Shown here piece after piece: positions 24,488-36,673 of a stretch of 64,000 nt of DNA. Origin of the DNA: Lunularia cruciata (taxonomy: Eukaryota; Streptophyta; Marchantiopsida; Lunulariales; Lunulariaceae); NCBI GenBank assembly GCA_948567375.1, contig OX419760.1:28768001-28832000 (forward strand), written 5' to 3'. The first letter of the stretch is position 1; each line of letters begins with the position of its first letter. The translations under genes were made by a program, and so were the position numbers. The notes beneath the pieces are model-generated. The model was not told where the DNA came from and made no database searches. It was given only the letters and a program-made list of their open reading frames with translations.

Positions 24488-24637
24488 CTTTCTCATATGG
24501 TCCATTATGGATGGTCTTAGAGTATTGGTCCAATCCCTGTCAGTTTTTTTTCTCTAAGAATCTAGCTAGGGCCCTCGGCTCCTACCATAGCCTTGTACAG
24601 CTCAGAGAATCCTTGTATGATTTGACATGGTATAAAA
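24488..24637 (+). repeat. Copia-type LTR 1 (truncated, with insertion)
   Basis: Carries the 3' part of the LTR found intact at 26950, 30174 and 35100 (GGTCCATTATGGATGGTCTT, then AATCCTTGTATGATTTGACA) and is followed by the primer-binding-like TGGTATAAAAGCATG. About 75 bp with no match in the other LTRs is inserted between 24539 and 24614. Confidence 0.65.
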
Positions 24638-24975
24638 GCATGTGATACGTTGAGATAGGTATGTGAACAATCAAAAAGATAGGTAAGAGTATCCAAAGAC
24701 TATAGGGATATTGGTGATCAATTTGAGTCTTTAAGTGGACCATTTTTTACCTAAAATTGCAATTTTGGAGGTCAAGATCACAAATTGCCCTTAATTGATG
24801 CACCCAAGTTATAGACCAACCTTCTTTAAAATCATTGAACTTGGTAAACCAATTTTTGTGACATTAAGAGGTTATTTTGCCATAGGTATCACCTTTTGAG
24901 AACTTCCACAATCAATTTGGAGGGCAGAACAACATTTTTGGGGGCAAAAGGTCATCTTTGGAGAAACTGAAAACA
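24638..24975 (+). mobile_element. Copia-type leader, unit 1
   Basis: Aligns with the leaders at 27161-27501 and 30389-30760. Shared stretches are TTGATGCACCCAAGT, CAATTTGGAGG and TTTTTGGGGGCAAAAGGTCA. It leads directly into a captured copy of host sequence. Confidence 0.7.
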
Positions 24976-26260
24976 AGCTTTGCCTCATCCGTATCATTAC
25001 TAGCTTCAGCACTTTTTCATGCATATGTTTTGCAATCAAGACTAAGTAAGTATTGTGCACAATCCTAAGATTATGAACCACATAATTACTCCGTATCATT
25101 ACTCCACAAAGAACTATTGGTATTTTTTTAATATGACTATCATAATTGTTTGAATTCCACTATTGTGTTTTCATAAGAATCATAAAGATTATTATACCTT
25201 TTCTCATGTCCATATTATAAGTTAAAATATAAGAGCAAATACATGCAATGCAGGTCTTGCAAAAGAGCAATTTTCAAAGCATTTATTTGCCATAGAAACT
25301 CAAGAGAGTAGAAATGGTTGTCAAACTCATAATGAGAGTGCTATGCAGCAAGAGAGTCTTTATGTATAGAAAAAACACCCCAATCATAACATTGATACAG
25401 CCTTTGTCATGACTTGTATTTCTCTTTGAGGCTTGAAGACAATTCATCATAAGAGAATGAAGTTAAAGGTATATATTGAGGTGTGGTTGGTCATATTTAC
25501 ACCAAAAACCAATGCTCTTGGTGTAACCATGGTCAAAATTTCAATAATATCTTAGAACTTGCTAAAACTATGAGTAGCATATACTCAATGGTTTGTAGCA
25601 CCACTATCTGCAAAGGAACTAGGCAGGTCATTTCTCTACACCTCACTACAAGAGGGAAGAATAATAACTTCTTCTATAGGCCTCCTATAATATCAACATT
25701 TACCTTTTTTCAATTCTATCATTTATATCCATCACTTCAATAGGATCTTTGTCTTTGCTCTCTTTGTAAAAATTAAATAGTTTAACAACAATTCCATGGT
25801 GATACATGGGATCCAGAGGAGAAACCATAGTGGAAATTGATTTGGTTGGTTTAACTCAATTCTAGTGATATTAAAATAAGTTGTTTGAAAACCTTAACAT
25901 CATGATTGAACCTTTCTTGTACAAATATGCATTCACAACATTGTTAATTTTGACAATAAGCATTTCTTTTGAGCCACAGTTCTCTTTGAAAATTTTGAAG
26001 CATGATGGATGAAAATATGATTTAAGAGGGAGAAAATATAATCTAAAACATGGATATCAATGCAAATTTAATCACTTAACCTCCAACATCTACCTTTAGT
26101 TACATGTTCTTCATGTCTATTTATAACCATTGATTTTCACCAGAGCTAAGACCCGTTAAAGGGACTTGAGATCATTGTTGTGGACTATCTATTATGCACA
26201 CAAAATCTCATAGTCTAATTGCTTGAAAAACCAAAAGAGTGTTAGACCCTAGCAAGAGCA
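24976..26260 (+). pseudogene. Captured copy B of host locus 464-2623
   Basis: Collinear with 464-2623 of this window except that 1175-2097 is missing and ~50 bp near 25400-25450 is extra. Landmarks are GCCATAGAAACTCAAGAGAG (25290s versus 769-788), AGGCAGGTCATTTC, GGAGAAACCATAGT and CCTAGCAAGAGC. On the minus strand the exon at 1121-930 survives as RPIEEVIILPS...GATNH with stops, so no function is likely. It lies inside a copia-type LTR unit, antisense to the host exons. Confidence 0.8.
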
Positions 26261-26949
26261 TTTCTCATTGTTTGTCTTCCATAACATACTGCCATTCAAA
26301 GTGCAACACCATAAACAAGTACATATTTTACACTACATGTTAACCTCAATATAATGACCTTCCAAACATTATAAGACCTCAAGTTTGACCCCAAAGTTGA
26401 TGTTCCTAGCTTGGCCATATCATCTAGCACCTACTTCATTCACTAGACTGGTTCCTCAATCCCTAGTTGAGCTCTTATCTCAAACTCACCACAAAAATAC
26501 CACACCATCTTTGCTTGACATCCCACTATCTTGATTAGTCCACAATCAATCCCAAAGCTTCAAATTCTCTTAGTTTGCTCTTCTCCTCCAAATCACCTTT
26601 TCTTTAATAGCATATATCCTTCCCATAGAGACAATACATTATGCAATCACCACATGATGTCAAATTCTGCATGTTTCTTCAAATTTACCTCACCTCCATA
26701 AGAAAAAAAAGATGCAAAGTCTTTGGTAACCCAGTGAGAAACAATAAACATCTACACTCTAGACATTCCCATGGTTGTCTGATTCATTGAAAAACTCTTC
26801 AAGAGCTTCTACTTGTTTCTTTTGCTTGCAACATAATACTATTTTGTCAACAATGCCACTATGAGCATGAAGTCATGCTAATCCTATCATGGCTTGGAAG
26901 TGTGGTATTGTAGCCATGTTAGAGTGTACTCCACAATAGTGATGTACAT
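26261..26949 (-). pseudogene. Further captured or internal segment, copy B
   Basis: Aligns with 29491-30173 but not with the first gene in the window. On the minus strand fragments such as FFSYGGEVNLKKHAEFDI and its counterpart in the other copy suggest decayed coding sequence. It may come from a host region outside the window or be ordinary element sequence. Confidence 0.45.
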
Positions 26950-27160
26950 TGTTATTGTTGATATCATTCCAAGCTTATAGTGACTTAGCTCTCACTAAAT
27001 AGTTGTATTAGGGTTTAGGATACACATCTACACAGTATATACATGACAAGAATATCTTCTCTCCATTCATTCTTGCTTACCTTCCTTGTGCGCTCTCTTT
27101 CTCTCATGGTCCATTATGGATGCTCTTGAATTGTTGATCCAATCCTTATATGTTTTGACA
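26950..27160 (+). repeat. Copia-type LTR 2
   Basis: Starts TGTTATTGTTGATATCATTC and ends TTTTGACA. It aligns end to end with LTR 3 (30174-30388) and LTR 4 (35100-35302). It serves as right LTR of unit 1 and left LTR of unit 2. Confidence 0.8.
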
Positions 27161-27501
27161 TGGTAGAAGAGCATGTAAGAGGTTGATTAAGGGTTTGTGC
27201 ACCTAAAGAAAGATAGGTAAGAGATTGAGACTTTAGGTATTTTGGTGATGCAATTGGAGTATTTGATTAAATCATTTAAACCTTAATCACAAATTTGGAG
27301 GTCAAGATTGCAAGCTTTTGCCATAAATGGATGCACCCAAGTCATAGAACAATCTTGTATTGAATCATTTAATTTGGCAGACACCCAAATTTGGTTATTT
27401 TTCCATCCATAGTGCCTTCTAAGAATTTCTATGGTTGATTTGGATGGCCAATCAATATTTTCTTGGGCAAAAAGTCACATTTGGTGAAATTAAAAGCAAA
27501 T
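27161..27501 (+). mobile_element. Copia-type leader, unit 2
   Basis: Follows LTR 2 with a decayed primer-binding site (TGGTAGAAGAGCATG) and aligns with the leaders of units 1 and 3 up to the captured host segment, from which it is now split by a gypsy solo LTR. Confidence 0.7.
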
Positions 27502-28257
27502 TGTAATACCAAGAGCAAGCCATATGATCTAGATGTGAAATTTTGTTTGGTAACATCAGGAATGATGTTATACATGATGGTAAAAATAGATCAGATAGAA
27601 GTATCACCAAAAAGGTATTTCTACAAATAAGGTAGAAACCAAAATAGACTTGAAAACCTTAGAACCAATAGTTAGACATATGATTTAACGGTGAGAATTG
27701 GTTTGGTAACATATGGAAGGATGTTACACATGATGGACTGAATAGATCAGAAAGAGGTATCACCAAAAGGGGACTTCCACTAATAGAGTAGGAACCAAAA
27801 TATGCCTAAAATCTTTGAAGGCAATTTTAGAGGCCTAAACGGATGAATTAGGTCTTGAAAATGTGCAATTTACCTCCCTAGTGGAGCAAGAGGTTGGCCT
27901 TCCCTCCCCCCTTTCTTTGTTTCATTGAGAGCTTTCCAACGGTACCTCATCCACGTGATTTTGAGATTCTTATAGGAAGATTCCCTAAAGGATTCCCTCT
28001 AGTCAAAGCTTGTTTGACCAACCAGATAGGACCAAGACTGACATGTCACCCATCCAAGTAGGTAATCCAAGGGTGGAGCTTGTTGACATGTCACCTATTA
28101 GTGTGCCTAATCCTAGGGTGGAGATTCCTTGGAAGAGATCCTCTATGTCTATATAATAAAGAGAAGGTGCTCCTTTGGGGCATCGGAGGTTGAGTGCAAA
28201 ATCGTGTGTTTCTCATGGTGTGTTTCTTTTCAAGTCTCATATCCTATGAGCATTACA
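27502..28257 (+). repeat. Solo gypsy LTR nested in copia unit 2
   Basis: TGTAATACC...GCATTACA, 756 bp, same family as 15718-16256 and 16267-17002. The first ~200 bp is tandemly duplicated (around 27502-27665 and 27665-27840). It sits exactly where the leader and the captured host copy meet in unit 1, so it inserted after unit 2 formed. Flanking bases are AT-rich and no clean target duplication is visible. Confidence 0.8.
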
Positions 28258-29490
28258 AAAGCCTTGCCCCATCACCATCACTATCAGCTTTAACACTCTT
28301 TCTTGCACATGTGTGCACCTAAGAATTAGTAGGTACTATGCACAATCTTATGATTATAACCCACATTATTATTCTACAAAGAATTATAGGTATCTTTTCA
28401 ATATCATTATTCATAATTATCTGAATTCCACTCTTGGTTTTTTATAAGAATCATGGAAGTTCTTATACATTTTCTACTGTCTAGATTATGAGTTACCATA
28501 TAGGGGCAGATACACACAACATGTGTCTTGCAAGAGAGGCAATTTGCAAAGTGTTCCTTTGCCATAGAAACTTAAGAGAATAGAAATGATCATGAAACTC
28601 ATAATGAGAGTGCTATGCTATAGGAGAAACTTTAGTTACAGAGGAAATTTTAACATTAGTAGGGCCTTCTTCATATATTTTATTTCTTGCAAAGGCTTAA
28701 AGATAATTCCTTATAAAAGAATGAAGTTAACAAATATATTGAGGTGCAATTCACCATATTTATGCCCAAAATTGATGCTCGCAATGGAACCATGATCAAC
28801 ATTTCAGTAATATCTCAAATTGTATTGAGAATATGAGCAATGTGTAGCTCCAACAAGGAATTAGCCAAGTCATTTCCTCATATCACACCACAAGAAGGAA
28901 GGCTTATAACCTCTTCAATAGGCAGTATATATGTTTACCTCTAATTTAGTTTGATCATTTACTTGCATAACTTTGTTAGGAGTCTTCCTCATGGCCTTTT
29001 TGTAGAAACTAAACAGTTTAACAAAAATACCATTGTGCCACTCAAGAGGAAAAACCATAATGGTAGATGATATTTTGTTTGTATGTTTCATTCAAATCTA
29101 GTGATATTAAAATAAACTATCTGAAAACCTTATCATCATGACTGAAAGTGCATTGTGCAGATGAGAATCTTAACAACATTTTTAATTCTAACCAAAATCA
29201 TTTCTTTTAAGCAAAAATTCTCTTTGTTAAAGTTTGAAGCATGATGGATGAAAACAAGCATTGAGATGGAGGGAAAGAAATGAGAAACATAGATATCACT
29301 GCACGCTTGGTCACTTAAACTCCAACATCCACCATTACTTACATACTTTTTCATGTTTGATCATAAACCCATATTCACCAAAGCTAAGACTCACCAAAGG
29401 GATTTGAGATCATTGTGGACCATCCATCCACCAAATCTCATAGTCCAATTGCCAAAAATGCCAAAATAGAGCCAAATCCTAGCAAGCGCC
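28258..29490 (+). pseudogene. Captured copy C of host locus 464-2623
   Basis: Second copy of the same host segment, starting AAAGCCTTGCCCCATCACCA and ending CCTAGCAAGCGCC. It lacks the counterpart of 1175-2097, as copy B does, and shares copy B's extra ~50 bp. CpGs present in the host locus are TG or CA here. Non-coding now; antisense to the host exons. Confidence 0.8.
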
Positions 29491-30173
29491 TTCATTGTTT
29501 GTTGTCCTCATTACACAACGTCAATCAAAGTTCAATACCAAAAAGCAAGCATATCTTTTACATTGCATATTAACCTTAGTGCAATGACCTACCAAATACT
29601 ATGGTACCTCATTTTTTTCTCCCAAATCTATGTCATTTGCTTGGCCTTATCTTCCTATACCTACCTCATTCACTAGACTTGTCCCTCAATCCCTACATTA
29701 AGCTCTTAACTCTACCTCAGCACAAAAACACCACACCATCTTCCCTTATAGTCGACTATCTTTCTCAATCTCCAATTAATCCAAATCCTTCAACTCCTCT
29801 TACACAACTTTCCTCCTCTAAATCACCTCATTTTCTAGCCGCATATCTCCTTCTCATAGACACAATATGTATGCAATCACCACAATATGTCAAATTCTCC
29901 AAGCTCTTGCAAGTTCACCTCACCTCCATAAGAAAAAAGATGAAAAACTTTGGTAACCAAGCAAGCAACAATAATGATTACACTTTGGAAATTCTTGTGG
30001 TTGTCCAATTCATTGACAAAATTTCAAGAACTTCTCCCTCTTTCTTTTGCTTGAAATTTTTTTTTCTTATCTCAAGAGTGCCACTATGAGGATGAAGTTA
30101 TGCTTCTCTTATTGTGGCATGGAAGTGTGGTATATGTAGCCAATGTAAGATTGTACTCCATAATAGTGACAAA
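29491..30173 (-). pseudogene. Further captured or internal segment, copy C
   Basis: Counterpart of 26261-26949, sharing TGCAATCACCACA, TTCACCTCACCTCCATAAGA and GGAAGTGTGGTAT. A 162-codon frame on the plus strand (29601-30089) looks like chance: it is Leu/Ser-rich and not conserved in the other copy. Confidence 0.45.
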
Positions 30174-30388
30174 TGTTCTTATTTTTTATACTATGCCAAG
30201 TTCATAGTGACTTAGTTCTCAATATATCATTGTATTAATGTTGATGATACATTTGTATAGTATATAGATATGATCATTGATACTCTTTTTATTAATTCTT
30301 CCTTACCTTCCTTGTGTGCTATTTCTGTCTCTCATGGTCTATTATGGATGGTATTGGGATGTTGGTCTAATCCTTGTGTAATTTAACA
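30174..30388 (+). repeat. Copia LTR 3 (5' LTR of the pol-bearing element)
   Basis: TGTTCTTATTTTTTATACTA...AATTTAACA, 215 bp, aligning with LTR 2 and LTR 4. Immediately followed by the primer-binding site. Confidence 0.85.
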
Positions 30389-30401
30389 TGGTATCAAAGC
30401 A
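30389..30401 (+). other. Primer-binding site (initiator Met tRNA type)
   Basis: TGGTATCAAAGCA directly abuts the LTR end. This is the usual copia primer-binding site complementary to the 3' end of initiator methionine tRNA, with one change from TGGTATCAGAGC. Confidence 0.75.
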
Positions 30402-33400
30402 TTTGAAAGGTTGAGTAAGGGTATGTAAACATAGAGAAACATAATTAAAAGTAATTAGGAATTTTAGTGATGCAATTTTAGTTTTAGATTGGACTAATTT
30501 TTTACCTAAATTCAAAATTTTGGAAGTCAAGATTGTAGTGGTTACCCTAAATTGATGCACCCGAGTCATAGACCAATCTTGTTTGGAACCATGAAATTTG
30601 GTAGACACCGAATTGTCATAATATTTAAAGGTAGTTCTACTATTGGTAGGGCATTTTGAGAGCATCCATGGTTGATTTGGATGGCCAACAAATATTTTTT
30701 TGGACAAAAGGTCACCTCTTGTGAAACCAAAACAAGCCTTGGGTTAAACAAAAATCATTGAAGAAATTGAAATCAATTTTTTAGTCATTATGCACATTTT
30801 TAAGTCAATTAGACCTATCATGCATTTTTCCAACTTTAGTAATGTGCAAGGTCACTTTTGATAAATAATGTCTTTTGGAGCCTACTGAGTCAAGATATGT
30901 ATTTCCCATCAAGAATTATATGTTTAGTCCATTTTTCCAACCTACTTGATCTATGGTGTGTTTCTTGATTGTTCTTGCACATAAGTGTACTATGGTTTTG
31001 TGATTATAGTAGTGGTGGAGTCCATGGATATGATCATTAAAGAAAAGCCTATACAAGCTCAATTGGATAGTTTACAAATTTTACATGTAGATGTTCCTTT
31101 AGGGTTAAGGGCTAGAGGGTCTCCTTATAAAGGAGGAGATAAAACCAATTGTAATTGTCAATGATGAAATATCAAAAGTGACATATATAACATGAGCACA
31201 AAGATCATTTCAAGCACTCCATGATATTTCATTGTGTGTTTCATCATCAATGATAGGTCACATACAAGAACTCATTTTGCCCAAAATGGCTTGGGGTGCT
31301 ATGGAAATTTGTTTAGTCCAAAATAGGACCCAACAAGTTGCAATTATTGTAGCAGTTCAACAAGGCTAAGAAAAATTCAATGTGTATTAACATTTATGTT
31401 GACCACAAGAAGAGTCTTGTAGATCAACTTTCCATTATGAAGGTGGTAATAGATATAATTATGCTTATCACAGGTACATTGTAGGATCTAACAGTTTGTG
31501 ATTTGTGAAATAGATTTCTACTTGATAGTTGCTTCCAAAGTGGGATGAGTTGGTTGCAACGCTACTTGGTGAGGAAATATGATTGTTACAAAGCGCTAGC
31601 TCTTCCTCATCTAATGTCCCAAAGGCTTTTATTTTTCATGTACTAGAGGATTTTGAGGTAAGGATCAAGGCAAAAATGTTGCAAGAAGCATTGTTCACAA
31701 TTTTGGCAATTGAATTAGTGGTGGATGTGTAGCATATGCAAAATACTAGAGGATAAAATAGACTATGTGATTTTGGTAATTTCAACTATTGTCACAAGCA
31801 AGGGCACATTGCCAAGTTCTACTACAAGAAGCAAAATGACCAATGCAAGCAACAAGGATATGCTTGCAAAGAAGATCAATAGCAATTTTTAGTAGTCACC
31901 CACTAGAGCTACACAATGTTCCAACATGAAGTTGATTGGGTGATTGATTTGAGTGCCATTACCCACATGACACCACATCAAGAATGGTTCACTACTTTTT
32001 AGCCTATAAAGATGCTGCAATACATGGAGATAGAAGATAACATGAAGCACTAAATTCAGGATATAGGTCACATTTGCTCTCTAATGCACGTTCTTTATTC
32101 CAAAGATTGCAAAAGTTTCTCCATGTGCCTACCAAATCTAGAAGCTTGCTACTTGTAGGATAGTTTGTAGAGTAAGGTATGAAAGTGTGCTTAACAAAGA
32201 TGGATGCTTTATTGAAGATGTTGATGGTACCTTAAAGCACAAGGTATCAAGAATGGCATATTGTTTAAGCTTGATGCTTTTGATAGAGGTATAAAAGCAA
32301 TCTGTCATGTATGGATAGAGTGATCAAATAATGCCTAACATTGCAATCTTGCATAAGCAAGTTAGCCATATGAACCTCTAGAGGTTGAAGAGTCTTCCTT
32401 CCTCTAGTTTGGACATTGGGTTGCCCAAACTTTGTTTGGTTGATACTTCTACCATACGTGAAGTATGTCAATTTGTCAAGTAAACTAGACAACCCTTTAA
32501 GTGCCAAGGTAGACTTGCTAGCAAACTTCTTGAATGGGTTCATACTAGTGCATGGACTGCTTTTGAACCAAGCTTAAGTGGTTGTCACTACTTTGTATCT
32601 TTTATTGATGACCATTGTTGGTACATTTTGATCTACTTCTTGAATAGCAAGACCTCTATAGAAGTCCATTCAAAATTTCAGATTTTCCAAAGACTAATAG
32701 AGAAACAATCTGGTTTTAGTTTCCTTCAACTAAGATTTGATGGAGGAGAAGAGTTCATTTCTTTGGAATTTGACGAATACTTGAGAGATGAGGGTATCTT
32801 GAGACAAAAGACATGTGCATATATTCCACAAGCAAATGGCTTTATAGAGAAAAATCATCACATATTTGAGACAATGTGCACCATGCTTAACAAGAAGAAT
32901 ATGAACAAGGTTGATTGGGCTTGTTGAATTGAACAATTGTTGCATGTGCAATGCATTTGATGAATTGAACACCAATAACTATAGTTTACTCATGTTGAGA
33001 GGCACTTTTGGAGGCATTTACAAGTAGTAAGTTTGACTATTACTTCCTCAAGTTCTTTGTTTGTATTTTTTATGTACAGATTCCTGATGAGAAGCATAAG
33101 AAGTTAGATCCAAAGGTTGAGAAGTGTATTTTCCTTAAATATGGTCTAGGCACTAAAGGGTATAGATGTTATAGTCCCATGTTAGAAGAATGTTACCTTT
33201 GACAAGCTAGCCTCTTGTTAGCTCCTATTTTTCAATCTTTTATACAACCTATTGTGAGCACAAGGTCTATTAGTTCCATTGCTATTTCCTTTGTATCTAA
33301 TAGGGCAAAGGGAGAGGTTGTTTAGTATATGCTCAAAGTAGTTAGTTCAAGAGCTTGTGCATCTATTGTTGTATCTCCTTCCAATAGAGTTGTTATTGAC

Positions 33401-35099
33401 GAGGATGATAGATTCATCCTCTAATGCATGCTTCCCCTTATACTTGTATGTAAGATGTCATCTCAATTAATATGCCTACTACATTAGAAGCAATGCAAGG
33501 GGAGATGACCAATCAAGTACCTAGTCCAAGACAATCTCAATAGGTAAAACACCTTGTTATGCAATTTCTACATGAGTGTTTGCTTGTTACACATCATGCA
33601 TATATGATTATTGTTTGCAAGAGTATGAACCAGCCTCCTTAGGAGAGGCTCTACAATAGGAACAATGGGTTGCTACCATGCAAGTATACCTTTCTGCTCT
33701 TTACCACCAAAACACATGGGAGCTAGTGGATCTACCTTCAGATTATAAGGCTATTGGTTGGAGATGGATCATCCATATCAAGTGTAATTCTGATGGCTCT
33801 ATGAGCAAGTACAAGGTATGCTTAGTGGCAAAGGGTTATTCTTAGCAATTTGGTATAGACTATGATGAGAACTATAGTCTAGAAGGAAGCAGCTACACTA
33901 GATGGACTTCAAGAACTCATTTCTAAATTGAATCTTGAGGAGGTCTACATGGTACAGTTACTTTGGTTTTGAGGATCTGTGATTTCTATCTTGAGTCTAC
34001 AAGTTGCAAAAAGTGCTCTTTCACTTTAATCAAGCACCCAAGGCTTGGTATGCAAGGATTACTTTCTTCTTGGTAGGACATAGGTTTGCTATTTTTCCTT
34101 TTGATTCTACCTTGTATGTTTTGGGGGAAGTAGGTCACTATTTGATAGTCATCATCTTTATAGATGATGTCCACTTGTAGCTATTAGAAGCTAGTGTCTC
34201 ATCTTAAGGAGTACTTAAAGGCCCAGTTTGAGATGTAAGATCTAGGTGGCCTTAGATATTTCTTTTGTGTGGAGCTTTTTAAGGATGGATAGGATATGTG
34301 GCTTGTACAACATTAGTATACCATTGATATGCCAAAAATATTTGGCCTATTGGAGTGTAAGTTTATAACTACATCTTTGGAGCAAAACCATCACTTGGCG
34401 TTGATAATAGTGAACTACTCATTGATCCTTGAGGATATAGGCATATGGTTAGTAATCTCATCTAGTTGACTATCATGAGACCCTTGAGTTATGCAATTGG
34501 ATTTTTTAGCAAGTTCATGCAATCACCATCTAAACATCACTTTGAAACTATCAATTGCATTTTATGATATGTGAATTTCACATTGCAATTTGGCATTCTC
34601 TTCACTTTAATGGATCATTGGTGCTATGCGGTTATATTGATTCATATTGGGCAAGGAATGTCCTTGATAGGAGATCTACTTCTAGGTATGAGTGTGGACT
34701 CGGGAGTGCAAATGTGAGTTGGGCTCTTGAGAAGCAACCAACTATGGCTTTGTCTTCCATTGAGGCAGAGTATCATAGAGCCACAAATAAAAATTGTGAA
34801 GGTATTTAGATTTAGAGTTTGCTTTTTGACATTTGTGTGGATTGTCTATTTCCCATTGTATTATATAGAGATAATATGAGTAGCATAAAGCTGGCTAATA
34901 ATAGTGTGTTTCATGCTAGGACTAATCACATTGAGCTGCACTATTATTTTGTTAAGAGAAGGTTCTTGTATGGTAGATTTAGCTTGAGTTTGTTAGCACA
35001 AGAGAGCTTTTACTTTTTCACATGCTTTATCTAGAGACAAGTTTGAGGCTTTCAGATGTCACCTTGGTGGATGGATATTAAGTTGAGCTTGAGGGAGAG
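30402..35099 (+). pseudogene. Ty1/copia gag-pol remnant
   Basis: Order gag, protease, integrase, RT, RNase H identifies copia. A degenerate zinc knuckle is near 31775-31830 (FNYCHKQGHIAKFYYKK). The protease motif at 31930-31960 reads WVIDLSAITHMTP in place of W-x-D-S-G-A-x-x-H-M. The GAG-pre-integrase stretch is near 32350-32500. The integrase core is at 32580-32925, with FIDDH, LRFDGGEEF and IPQANGFIEKNH around the D-D-E positions. RT fragments at 33660-33870 read WELVDLPSDYKAIGWRWI and KYKVCLVAKGYS. RNase H-like sequence at 34620-35010 reads VLCGYIDSYWA, DRRSTSRYECGLGSANVSWA, SSIEAEYHRATN and LYRDNMSSIKLANNSVFHAR. Numerous stops and frameshifts, so inactive. A polypurine tract (TTGAGGGAGAG) precedes LTR 4. 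Confidence 0.9.
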
Positions 35100-35302
35100 T
35101 GTTAATACTATCCCAATCTCCTAGTGACTTAGTTCTTATTGTATAGTTATGTATTGGTTTAAGATACGTATGTACACTATATATACATGAGAAGAGTGCC
35201 TTCTTCACATTCATTCTTGCTTACCTTGTATATGCTCTCTCTCTCTCACGGTCTATTATGAATGGTCTTGGAGTGTTGGTCTAGTCATTGTGTGATTTGA
35301 TA
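35100..35302 (+). repeat. Copia LTR 4 (3' LTR of the pol-bearing element)
   Basis: TGTTAATACTATCCCAATCT...GTGTGATTTGA, 203 bp, aligned with LTRs 2 and 3. It is followed by a few tens of bases resembling the leader start (ATAAGGTGAGATAGATATGG), as if another internal region once followed. Confidence 0.85.
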
Positions 35303-36600
35303 GTTATAAGGTGAGATAGATATGGAAGTGCCAGATATTCTACAATATGCATAATCTAGGGAATTATCCTCTTTGATATTGTCAACTATATTTATATCCA
35401 ATCCTTATAGATCTACTTGATCAAATTTGTAGTGTTATTGGCATTAAAGTTGTTGCTCTTTTTGACTGTTAATCCAAATGATTAGGGTCATTTCATCTTG
35501 TACAATGCACTTTTTACTACCTTGTGTTGCCTCCTTTTTTCCCTTTAGAGAATACTAATTGGATTTTCATTATGTTCTATTTTGTATGTTATTGAAGAAA
35601 AAACTTACATGTAAGGAGGTTTACAATTATGGTTTTTGAAGAACATCCATGTGCTACACTATTATTATTCTTGTTTGTGGTTAAAACATGACAAAAAATT
35701 ATTCCAACAAAGCTTACATACACAATTATGTGAATAAATATATAAATAAGATTTCAATGTTTACATAGTTGTCTTATGCCTATTTTAGTCTATTGTAGTC
35801 TACTATCTTATGCCTATTGTGTTATGCTTATTGTAATTTTGTTTCTCTTTTCTTATGTGCATGCTTTCAAGAGATTTTATTCTATTGCAATGTTTAGTCT
35901 AATTCATCCCTTTATATATTAATGTATTTCTTTGTTAGTTCTTTTGCTTTCTATCTTGGTAAGTACTCATCATCACTTTACTCTTTTTGATCTCCTTTTT
36001 CTTAGATTTTTTAATTTCACTTGCCAATTCTAGAAATGAAAAATTGAGCGAGAGCATATAAAATAATATTTTATAGCTGATATGTCTATATTTTAATTAC
36101 ATAAGAAATTGCAATATGAATCAATCTTTTTATCTTGAGGTCTAAGTTGAATTTAAGAACATAATGAAACATCAAGTAGCCAAACAATCTTCATACTTTG
36201 TATGATCTGTAAAGAAAAAGATGATTTATTATTTGCATAATAAAATATTTCATGATAATTCACTAATTCAAGTTGATGGTATAGCTAAAAAGTGGTATAT
36301 ATTATTATATAATTTAAGTATAAATACTTAGGTGAAAAATCACTAAGAATATAGAATTTTTATTATTTTTTGAATTGAAAGTTGAAAATAATTTATATTA
36401 TTATTATATATATAATCTACAGTAAAATAGGAAACTATTTTGTATGAATTATCAACATGCCTTGACATTTAAGGGATTTTTGGAAAATATCTTGGAAGTC
36501 CTCTAAATAGGCATACAAGCTGTACCATAACTAGGGACCAATCATTTGGCCTTTTTGGACTTTTAGTCTTCACCTGTCACCACCAAATGCTAAGTGAGCA
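35303..36600. other. AT-rich intergenic sequence
   Basis: Starts with a stub of copia leader (to about 35335). The rest is AT-rich with no gene or recognisable element. Confidence 0.3.
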
Positions 36601-36673
36601 CCATTTTGAATTGAAAAGGTAGTGTTGTGGTTCAAAATTGGTTCAACGAATAGGTCATTTATTGTGATATATT

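Noticed and set aside
29601-30089. 162-codon plus-strand ORF
   Set aside because: The aligned region of the other copy (26360-26860) is not open in this frame, so it is chance in a decayed repeat.
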